A stretch of 5,743 nt of DNA from an uncultured Microbacterium sp. (lineage in GTDB: Bacteria > Actinomycetota > Actinomycetes > Actinomycetales > Microbacteriaceae), in contig CALANM010000068.1 of assembly GCA_937926065.1 (NCBI GenBank), positions 1 to 5,743 on the forward strand. Reading direction: 5' to 3'. Position 1 is the first letter of the stretch; each line of letters opens with the position of its first letter. Below, in pieces: positions 1-4,914 of the stretch. The position numbers and the translations under genes were made by a program. The notes below the pieces were generated by a model. The model saw only the letters and a program-made list of their open reading frames with translations. It was not told the origin of the DNA and searched no databases.

Positions 1-1508
1 TCCTCTCGGCGCTCGGCGGGCGCGGGGGCATGATCGGCGAGCGCCTCGACGGGGGCCGCCTTGGTCGCCAGCCGCGTCGGGACGACCGCGGCGACAAGCG
101 TCAGCACGGCGGTCGCGACCACGAGGATGAGCGTCGGCACGAGCGGGACGGCCGGCAGCACGAACGTCGGAGCCTGCCACATCGGCGGGATCGGCACCGA
201 GCCGAGGGTCGACTGCGCCGCCACCCAGCCGTAGGCCACCCCCAGCGCCAGCCCGAAGACGAGGGCCGTGACGGTGATGTGCGCGGCTTCCAGCAGCACC
301 ATGCGACGCACCTGCGACGACGTCAGCCCCAGCGCACGGAGCAGCCCGAGCTCGCGACGGCGCTGCACGACCCCGATCGTGAGCAGATTGACGAGCCCCA
401 CCGCAGCGATGACGGCGCTGACGGCGACGAGCGCCATCATCACGCCCGAGAACGAGTCCATCATCTGGTTGAAGTAGACGTCGGGCTCGCCCCCGCTCGA
501 GGCCGCGACCATCGCCTTCACCGACTCCGCCGCGACCGCGAACATCGTCACGAGCGCGACGCCCATCACGACGCCGATCGCCATGCGGCTCGACCGCTCC
601 GGGTAGCGCAGCGCGTTCTCGGCGGCCAGGCGTGCCGTGGTCGAGCGGCCGAACATCCGGCCCGTCACCTTCAGCAGCGGGGGCATGATCGCGGATGCCG
701 CGAGGGTCAGCGCCGTGAACGAGAAGAGCCCGCCGAAGAACGCGACGACGACGCCGAGCGGAGTGACGAGTCCGAGCAGCAGTCCCCCGGCCAGCAGTGC
801 GACGCCGATCGCCCCGAGCGTGATGCTCGCGACGTTGCGGCCCGACCGCTTCGCGACCTGCTCGTGGGTGAGCTCGACCGAGCCGACGAGAGCCTGCAGC
901 GGCGTGACGGTGAGGACGCGGCGCGAGCCCGCCCAGGCGGCGGCCCACGTCGTGACGATCACGGCGAGGGCCGGCAGGGCCAGCTCTGGGCGCACGACGA
1001 CGTAGTCCGAGGAGACCCCGAGGAGGCGGTCGAGGTACGGGAGCGCGACCACCGCGCCCACGGTGGCGAGCACGAGGCCGATGGCGGCGCCAATCGCGCC
1101 CACGACGAATCCCTGGCCGGCGATCTCGGAGCGCTGCGAGCGGGCCGATGCCCCCACGAGGCGCATAAGCGCGATGCGACGGGTGCGTCCGGCGACGATC
1201 GTCGAGAACGTGTTCGCCGTGACGATCGCGGCGACGTACACCGCAACCGCGAGCAGCAGCATCCCCAGGACCGTGACGACCAGAGCGAGGGTGTCCGAGG
1301 AGCCGTACATCGGCGACATCAGGAACAGATGGCCGATGTAGGCCGTGGCCGTCACGAGCGCGACGCCGAAGGCAGTCGAGATGGCCGACACGAGCACAGT
1401 CGCCCCCATGCCGCGCTCACGCATCCAGGCGAGTCGCGACGCCGACAGCGGCCGCGGCATCCGCTTCTCTCCCGCCGATGGGACCCGGTCGACGGTGACG
1501 GCGCTCAT
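1..1508 (-). CDS. FtsX-type ABC transporter permease, C-terminus cut by the window edge
   Basis: This is the membrane subunit of an ABC transporter, probably exporting or extracting a hydrophobic or peptide substrate with the ATPase encoded just upstream. The frame is open for 502 codons from ATG 1508 to the left edge without a stop. Hydrophobic stretches at residues about 37-60, 73-100, 131-157, 174-196, 226-247, 249-275, 308-328, 354-380, 404-432 and 450-477 suggest about ten membrane segments. Two FtsX repeats are visible, each with the cytoplasmic coupling motif: GRTRRIALMRLVGAS near 107-121 and QRRRELGLLRALGLT near 382-396. The PVEALA stretch at 486-491 is typical of the family's C-terminus, so little is probably missing. 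The start is secured by GGAGGT at 1515-1520, 6 nt upstream, and by a 4-nt ATGA overlap with the ATPase stop. The extracytoplasmic loops are short, so MacB- or BceB-like external domains are absent. The substrate is unknown. Confidence 0.93.
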   Translation of the reverse strand, partial: MSAVTVDRVPSAGEKRMPRPLSASRLAWMRERGMGATVLVSAISTAFGVALVTATAYIGHLFLMSPMYGSSDTLALVVTVLGMLLLAVAVYVAAIVTANTFSTIVAGRTRRIALMRLVGASARSQRSEIAGQGFVVGAIGAAIGLVLATVGAVVALPYLDRLLGVSSDYVVVRPELALPALAVIVTTWAAAWAGSRRVLTVTPLQALVGSVELTHEQVAKRSGRNVASITLGAIGVALLAGGLLLGLVTPLGVVVAFFGGLFSFTALTLAASAIMPPLLKVTGRMFGRSTTARLAAENALRYPERSSRMAIGVVMGVALVTMFAVAAESVKAMVAASSGGEPDVYFNQMMDSFSGVMMALVAVSAVIAAVGLVNLLTIGVVQRRRELGLLRALGLTSSQVRRMVLLEAAHITVTALVFGLALGVAYGWVAAQSTLGSVPIPPMWQAPTFVLPAVPLVPTLILVVATAVLTLVAAVVPTRLATKAAPVEALADHAPAPAERRE

Positions 1509-2266
1509 GCCGACACCTCCGCGGCGAGCATGTGCGCCGAGATCTGCTCCGCCGTCTGACGAGGCTTGTCGGCGACGATGCGACCGTCGCCGAGGAACAC
1601 GACGCGGTCGGCGTAAGCGGCGGCGACCGGGTCGTGCGTGACCATCGCGATCGACTGCCCGTGCTCGCGGCTGGCCGAGGCGAGCAGAGCGAGCACCTCT
1701 CGGCTCGACCGCGAGTCGAGGTTGCCGGTCGGCTCGTCGGCGAAGAGGAGGTCGGGCGTGGTCGCGAGGGCGCGGGCGATCGCGACGCGCTGCTGCTGAC
1801 CGCCCGACAGCTCGTGCGGGCGGTGCCGAAGCCGGCCAGAGATCCCGAGCGACTCGACCAGCCCGTCGATGCGCGCACGCTCGATCGCGCTGGGGCGCCG
1901 GCCGTCGAGGTCGAAGGGCAGCAGGATGTTGCCGAGCGCGTCGAGCGTCGGGACGAGGTTGAACGACTGGAAGACGAAGCCGACGCGGCGACGGCGGAGG
2001 ATCGTCAGCTCGAGGTCGGACAGGCCCGTGATCTCGGTGTCGCCGATCCAGACTCGTCCCGACGTGGGCGCGTCGAGGCCCGCCATGATGTGCATGAGCG
2101 TCGACTTGCCGGAGCCGGAGGGGCCCATGATGGCGGTGAACTCGCCGCGACGGATGCCGACGCTGACGGAGTCGAGCGCGCGGACGCCGCTCTCGCCCGA
2201 GCCATAGGTCTTCGTGAGGTTCTGAACCCGGGCAGCCAGGCCCAGGTCGGTGGTCGTGATCTCCAT
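1505..2266 (-). CDS. ABC transporter ATP-binding protein (MacB/LolD-like type)
   Basis: This cytoplasmic ATPase energises the FtsX-type permease that follows it. The protein is 253 aa from ATG 2266. Counting from there, the ATPase motifs appear in order: Walker A GPSGSGKST at about 48-56, Q-loop glutamine in FVFQSFNLVP at about 100, signature LSGGQQQR at about 153-160, Walker B DLLFADE at about 172-178, D-loop GNLDS at about 181-185, and switch histidine in VTHD at about 211. The FNLVPTLDALGNILLP segment and the ADEPTGNLDS run are characteristic of the MacB/LolD/FtsE group, which pairs with FtsX-fold permeases. An in-frame ATG at 2302 would add 12 Arg-rich residues but has no Shine-Dalgarno. 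ATG 2266 was preferred because GTAGCGT, a likely -10, lies 7 nt upstream, as at two other genes here. The C-terminus overlaps the permease start by 4 nt, so the two are translationally coupled. Confidence 0.95.
   Translation of the reverse strand: MEITTTDLGLAARVQNLTKTYGSGESGVRALDSVSVGIRRGEFTAIMGPSGSGKSTLMHIMAGLDAPTSGRVWIGDTEITGLSDLELTILRRRRVGFVFQSFNLVPTLDALGNILLPFDLDGRRPSAIERARIDGLVESLGISGRLRHRPHELSGGQQQRVAIARALATTPDLLFADEPTGNLDSRSSREVLALLASASREHGQSIAMVTHDPVAAAYADRVVFLGDGRIVADKPRQTAEQISAHMLAAEVSA
1515..1520 (-). promoter_or_regulatory. Ribosome binding site of the ABC permease
   Basis: GGAGGT on the minus strand lies 6 nt before ATG 1508, inside the 3' end of the ATPase gene. It fixes the permease start and lets the permease be translated at a high rate from the shared mRNA. 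Confidence 0.85.
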
Positions 2267-2279
2267 GCTTTCGACGCTA
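2267..2279 (-). promoter_or_regulatory. Likely leaderless promoter of the ABC transporter genes
   Basis: On the minus strand TAGCGT occupies 2279 down to 2274, a good TANNNT -10, with 7 nt between it and ATG 2266. That spacing puts the transcription start at or next to the start codon. No convincing -35 was found 16-18 nt further upstream. The placement suggests the ATPase/permease pair has its own promoter in addition to any read-through from the two-component genes. Confidence 0.5.
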
Positions 2280-2370
2280 CGGAGCCGCCGACGCCGGGAC
2301 ATCGGCCCGCAGTCGCGCTCGCGTACATCGCAAGGATGATCCCGTCGTACGTCCTCCGGCGGCGGAGCCG

Positions 2371-2382
2371 ACGGCCCGCCGT
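2371..2382 (-). other. Small inverted repeat just after the response regulator stop
   Basis: ACGGC-CC-GCCGT (plus-strand reading) forms a 5-bp stem with a 2-nt loop, one base past the response regulator stop codon at 2384. No T-run follows on the minus strand, so it is at most a weak terminator or an RNA 3'-end stabiliser. The rest of the 117-nt gap (2267-2383) contains only one other weak dyad, CTCCG-GCGG-CGGAG at 2354-2367. Confidence 0.25.
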
Positions 2383-2383
2383 G

Positions 2384-3031
2384 TCAGACAAGGCCGTGCT
2401 CGAAGGCGAACACCACCAGCTGCACGCGATCGCGCAGCGCGAGCTTGGTCAGGATGCGGCTGATGTGCGTCTTCACGGTCGCCTCCGAGAGGAACTCTCG
2501 CGCGGCGATCTCGGCGTTCGACAGTCCGCGCGCCGCGAGGGCGAAGATCTCACGCTCGCGCTCGGTGAGCGCCGCGAACTCCGACGGCACCGGCTGGGCT
2601 GCCGGCTGGGAGAAGTGCGCGAAGAGCTCGCGTGTCGCCGCGGCGGCGATGACCGACGAGCCGGCGTGGACGGTCCGGATCGCCGCGAGCAGGAACTCAG
2701 GGTCGGCGTCTTTCAGGAGGAAGCCGCTCGCGCCGCCGCGGATCGCGCGCGCGGCGGCCTCGTCGAGGTCGAAGGTCGTGAGCATGATCACTTTGGGCGC
2801 GTCGGGATCGCGCAGCAGCTCGGCGGTCGCCGTCAGCCCGTCCATGACGGGCATGCGGATGTCCATCAGCACGACATCGGGCTTCTGTGCGCGCACGACC
2901 TCGAGCGCTTCGGCGCCGTCGCCCGCCTCTCCCACGACCTCGAGGTCGGTCTGGGAGTCGACCACCATGCGGATGCCGGCGCGGAACAGGGCCTGGTCGT
3001 CCACGAGGACGACGCGGATCGGCACGGTCAT
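2384..3031 (-). CDS. LuxR/NarL-family two-component response regulator
   Basis: This cytoplasmic DNA-binding regulator is presumably phosphorylated by the kinase encoded immediately upstream. It is 215 aa, the usual length of the family. The receiver domain spans about 4-120, with acidic pocket D11/D12, phosphoacceptor D57 (in VLMDIRMP), T85/T86 and K107 (in FLLKDAD). A Pro/Ala-rich linker at about 138-150 leads to a LuxR-type helix-turn-helix at about 151-212, with LTEREREIFALAARGLSNAE and the recognition-helix region SEATVKTHISRIL. The reading frame is open further upstream, to an ATG at 3223, but that stretch lies inside the kinase gene and gives an Arg/Gly-rich sequence without domain character. 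ATG 3031 has GGAAGGA at 3036-3042, 4 nt upstream, and overlaps the kinase stop by 4 nt (ATGA). The target promoter is not proven. The nearest candidates are its own operon and the downstream ABC transporter. Confidence 0.96.
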   Translation of the reverse strand: MTVPIRVVLVDDQALFRAGIRMVVDSQTDLEVVGEAGDGAEALEVVRAQKPDVVLMDIRMPVMDGLTATAELLRDPDAPKVIMLTTFDLDEAAARAIRGGASGFLLKDADPEFLLAAIRTVHAGSSVIAAAATRELFAHFSQPAAQPVPSEFAALTEREREIFALAARGLSNAEIAAREFLSEATVKTHISRILTKLALRDRVQLVVFAFEHGLV

Positions 3032-4239
3032 GACGTCCTTCCGATCGGGATCTCCGCCTCCACGACGAACACGCCGTCGCGGGCGCCCGCCTCGAGCGTG
3101 CCGCCCGCGAGCTCTGCGCGCTCGCGCATTCCCATGATCCCGTGTCCCCGCCCGTCGCCCGACATCGACGGCGGCGACGCGAGCGGATTGACGACCGAGA
3201 TGTGCACACGGTCCGGATGCCACGCGAGCGCCACATCGACGCCCGAGCGCTGGTCTTCTCCGGCGGCCGCGGCGCCGTGACGCAGTGCGTTCGTGAGCGC
3301 CTCCTGCAGGATCCGGTAGACGGCGAGCTGCACGGCGGCCGGCGGCTCTTCACGGGGAAGCGGGTCGAGGTCCACGCGGAGGTCGACGCCCGCTGCGCGC
3401 ACCTGCGCGTACAGCTGCTCGAGGTCGGCGACCGTCGGCTGCGGGCCGTCGGCCTGACGGTGTCGCAGCTGCGTCAGCAGCATCCGCACATCGGCGAGGG
3501 CGGATCGGGCCGTCGTCGAGATCTGCGTGAGCGCCTGAGCGGCGGCATCCGGATCGGCTGCCGCAGCGTAGCGGGCGCCGTCGGCCTGTGCGATGACGAC
3601 GGCCAGCGAGTGGGCGACGACGTCGTGCATGTCGCGGGCGATGCGGTTGCGCTCGGCCTCGACCGCCGTCTCCTCCTCGGCACGGCGCTGCGCCTCGCGG
3701 TTCTCGCGCGCGCGGATCGCGGTGCGCACGAGGGCCCCGACGGTCCAGGCCAGCAGCAGGGCGAGTGAGGCGGCGACGAAGCTCGCGATGCTGACGGTGA
3801 CGCGGCCGTCGAACCCGTCGGCAGGGGTCCACCCGTTGCGGATGAGCGGGACCACGACGAGGTAGATCGTCATCGCCGCGGCGCCGGCGAACGACGACGC
3901 GAAGCTCAGCCAGAAGAGCAGCTGAGTGCCGTAGGCGGCCGCGGCGTACAGCACGCCGAAGATGGCGAGGTTGGCCACGAGCGGCGGCAGGCCGAAGCCC
4001 ATCTGCACGAGCGCGGCGAACCACGAGACGGCGAGCGCCAGGGTGGGCGACCAGCGCCGGATGCCGAGGGCCACGCTGAACAACGCGGTGATGATGACGC
4101 CGATCACGATCGCGATCGTGCTGTCGAGCCCCTGCCAGCCGGTCACGAGGCCCGCGACGAACAGCACGCTCACCAGGAAGAACACCCCGGCGCCGACGGC
4201 GTCGAGGATCAGGCGATAGGTCGGGAGGGGCCGGAACAC
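3028..4239 (-). CDS. Two-component sensor histidine kinase, HisKA_3 (NarL/DesK-like) type
   Basis: This inner-membrane sensor kinase of 403 aa begins at GTG 4239. The N-terminal half holds six predicted membrane segments at about 10-32, 40-60, 64-80, 86-104, 106-131 and 148-171. The loops are short (the largest outside loop is about 132-147), so it probably senses something in or at the membrane, or responds through the neighbouring transporter. A charged helix at about 172-200 leads to the HisKA_3 dimerisation domain with phosphoacceptor H205 in RDMHDVVAHSLAVV. The HATPase domain has its N-box in YRILQEALTNALRHG (E313, N317) and its G-box in GDGRGHGIMGMRERAELAGG at 361-380. The usual Asp of the G1 DxG box appears to be replaced around N351 (SVVNPL), a variant I recall from other actinobacterial kinases. 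The gene overlaps the response regulator by 4 nt. No Shine-Dalgarno is well placed, but GTAGCGT lies 6 nt upstream, so the mRNA is probably leaderless. Confidence 0.95.
   Translation of the reverse strand: MFRPLPTYRLILDAVGAGVFFLVSVLFVAGLVTGWQGLDSTIAIVIGVIITALFSVALGIRRWSPTLALAVSWFAALVQMGFGLPPLVANLAIFGVLYAAAAYGTQLLFWLSFASSFAGAAAMTIYLVVVPLIRNGWTPADGFDGRVTVSIASFVAASLALLLAWTVGALVRTAIRARENREAQRRAEEETAVEAERNRIARDMHDVVAHSLAVVIAQADGARYAAAADPDAAAQALTQISTTARSALADVRMLLTQLRHRQADGPQPTVADLEQLYAQVRAAGVDLRVDLDPLPREEPPAAVQLAVYRILQEALTNALRHGAAAAGEDQRSGVDVALAWHPDRVHISVVNPLASPPSMSGDGRGHGIMGMRERAELAGGTLEAGARDGVFVVEAEIPIGRTS
3036..3042 (-). promoter_or_regulatory. Ribosome binding site of the response regulator
   Basis: GGAAGGA on the minus strand lies 4 nt before ATG 3031, within the last codons of the kinase gene. 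It decides the response regulator start against the longer open frame that reaches up to 3223. Confidence 0.8.
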
Positions 4240-4251
4240 ACTCCGACGCTA
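4240..4251 (-). promoter_or_regulatory. Likely leaderless promoter of the kinase/regulator operon
   Basis: On the minus strand TAGCGT occupies 4251 down to 4246, followed by 6 nt and then GTG 4239. The predicted transcription start falls at the start codon. The -35 position (about 4269-4274) is poor and falls inside an inverted repeat at 4261-4276, which could be an operator. Confidence 0.5.
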
Positions 4252-4260
4252 CGCGAGAGC

Positions 4261-4276
4261 GATGCCGACCGGCATC
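4261..4276. repeat. 7-bp inverted repeat GATGCCG-AC-CGGCATC
   Basis: A perfect dyad lies in the 72-nt gap between the Lrp-type gene end (4312) and the kinase start (4239). The arms are 4261-4267 and 4270-4276, with loop AC. It overlaps the expected -35 region of the kinase promoter. It could be an operator for that promoter or a hairpin ending the Lrp-type transcript; no T-run follows on the minus strand. A second short palindrome, CCCCGGGG, lies at 4279-4286. The right arm is part of the CGGCATCCG word that is over-represented across the window. Confidence 0.55.
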
Positions 4277-4311
4277 CGCCCCGGGGTGTATTCGCGCCTC
4301 CTGCGCCGCGG

Positions 4312-4767
4312 TCAGCCGACGGCGGGAAGCAGTGGGCGGTTCTCGAAGAAGGTCTGCAGCACGACGGTCGTGCGCGTTCGCACGGAAGCGGCGGCGCGTA
4401 TCTCGCGGATGAGCTCTTCGAGGGCGCGCGGCGTGGAGACGCGCACGAAGAGCATGTAGGCGGCATCGCCCGCCACCGAGTGGCACGCCTCGATCGCGTC
4501 GAGGTGCGCGAGCAGCTCGGGAGCGTTGTCGGGCTGCCCGGGGTCGAGCGGCGTGATCTCGATGAACGCCGAGAGCGGCTTGCCGACCGCCTCGGGGTCG
4601 ATCACGGCACGGTAGCCGTTGATCGCTCCCTCCGACTCGAGCCGCTTGAGACGCGCCTGCACCGCCGACACCGAGAGCCCGACCTCGGCCGACAGCTGAG
4701 CGAGGGTCGCCCGACCGTCGCGGGCGAGCGCCCCCACGATGCCTGCGTCGACGTCATTGAGTGCCAT
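4312..4767 (-). CDS. Lrp/AsnC-family transcriptional regulator
   Basis: This 151-aa DNA-binding regulator has the usual single-unit length of the family. The N-terminal AsnC-type winged helix-turn-helix spans about 3-60: LNDVDAGIVGALARDGRATL opens it, and LAQLSAEVGLSVSAVQARLKRLE carries the helix-turn-helix, followed by GAINGYRAVIDPEAVG. The C-terminal RAM effector-binding and oligomerisation domain spans about 66-145, with the conserved HSVAGDAAYMLFVRV stretch. Such proteins form dimers to octamers and respond to amino acids or related small molecules; the ligand here cannot be read from the sequence. The gene is divergent from the DUF6421-like gene across 147 nt, so autoregulation and control of that neighbour are plausible. 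The ATG has no Shine-Dalgarno but has GTAGCGT 6 nt upstream and an ATGACA -35 candidate, so it is likely leaderless. Confidence 0.95.
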   Translation of the reverse strand: MALNDVDAGIVGALARDGRATLAQLSAEVGLSVSAVQARLKRLESEGAINGYRAVIDPEAVGKPLSAFIEITPLDPGQPDNAPELLAHLDAIEACHSVAGDAAYMLFVRVSTPRALEELIREIRAAASVRTRTTVVLQTFFENRPLLPAVG

Positions 4768-4801
4768 GCGGTCACGCTACCGGAAGTTTTCCTGCTGTCA
4801 T
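4768..4801 (-). promoter_or_regulatory. Likely leaderless promoter of the Lrp/AsnC-type gene
   Basis: On the minus strand ATGACA (4801-4796, close to TTGACA) is followed by a 16-nt spacer and TAGCGT (4779-4774), then 6 nt to ATG 4767. It is the best-formed promoter in the window. The spacer holds the GGAAGTTTTCC dyad, a candidate autoregulatory operator. Confidence 0.6.
4781..4792. promoter_or_regulatory. Candidate Lrp operator, copy 1 (CGGAAGTTTTCC)
   Basis: GGAA-GTT-TTCC (4782-4792) is a perfect 4-bp dyad in an unusually AT-rich patch, inside the -35/-10 spacer of the Lrp-type gene. A related copy begins 31 bp downstream at 4812. Lrp-family proteins typically bind several weakly palindromic sites on one DNA face. 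Assigning it to this regulator is inference. Confidence 0.4.
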
Positions 4802-4837
4802 GGCGTCTACACGGAAGATGTTCATACGATGGACGCA
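4801..4837 (+). promoter_or_regulatory. Likely promoter of the DUF6421-like gene
   Basis: TACGAT at 4825-4830 fits the TANNNT -10 form, with a predicted start of transcription about 7 nt later, near 4837. The -35 is weak (TGGCGT, 4801-4806, 18-nt spacer). It abuts the -35 of the divergent Lrp-type gene, so the two promoters are back to back. The resulting 5' leader would be about 78 nt. Confidence 0.4.
4812..4823. promoter_or_regulatory. Candidate Lrp operator, copy 2 (CGGAAGATGTTC)
   Basis: CGGAAGATGTTC shares its first six bases and several later positions with copy 1 at 4781-4792, and is itself a dyad, GAA-GATG-TTC (4814-4823). It lies just upstream of the TACGAT -10 candidate (4825-4830) of the plus-strand gene. 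A protein bound here would be expected to affect that promoter. Confidence 0.35.
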
Positions 4838-4839
4838 TG

Positions 4840-4859
4840 CGCTCCGCGCCCGCGGAGCG
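4840..4859 (+). other. Perfect 9-bp GC hairpin in the 5' leader of the DUF6421-like gene
   Basis: CGCTCCGCG (4840-4848), CC, then CGCGGAGCG (4851-4859) form an uninterrupted 9-bp stem that starts about 3 nt after the predicted transcription start. It is too far from the Shine-Dalgarno (4904-4909) to block it directly. It may protect the mRNA 5' end, take part in attenuation, or reflect a DNA-level operator. Part of its right arm (GCGGA, 4852-4856) can also pair with TCCGC at 4866-4870. Confidence 0.5.
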
Positions 4860-4903
4860 TGCTCATCCGCCGGCGCGTCCGGCTCGGCACTCTCGACCAG
4901 ATC

Positions 4904-4909
4904 GGAGGT
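4904..4909 (+). promoter_or_regulatory. Ribosome binding site of the DUF6421-like gene
   Basis: GGAGGT lies 5 nt before ATG 4915. It is the main reason for choosing this start over the in-frame ATG at 4837. Confidence 0.85.
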
Positions 4910-4914
4910 TCAAC

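Noticed and set aside
30..1559. Long plus-strand open frame (509 codons) opposite the permease
   Set aside because: Its product is Arg/Asp/His-rich with no domain or membrane character. It is the antisense shadow of the GC-rich permease frame, which has clear FtsX motifs.
2267..2302. ATPase start at ATG 2302 instead of 2266
   Set aside because: No Shine-Dalgarno precedes it and it would add 12 Arg-rich residues. The GTAGCGT signal would then lie inside the gene.
2354..2382. Dyads between the response regulator and ATPase genes as a Rho-independent terminator
   Set aside because: The stems are only 5 bp and no T-run follows on the minus strand. At such GC content short dyads arise by chance.
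3032..3223. 64-residue N-terminal extension of the response regulator
   Set aside because: It lies inside the kinase gene in another frame and gives an Arg/Gly-rich sequence. A good ribosome binding site and ATGA overlap place the start at 3031.
1532..3280. Long plus-strand open frame (582 codons) opposite the ATPase and response regulator
   Set aside because: Low-complexity Arg/Glu/Asp-rich translation spanning two genes and a gap. The opposite strand carries intact Walker, receiver and LuxR motifs, so this is a high-GC shadow.
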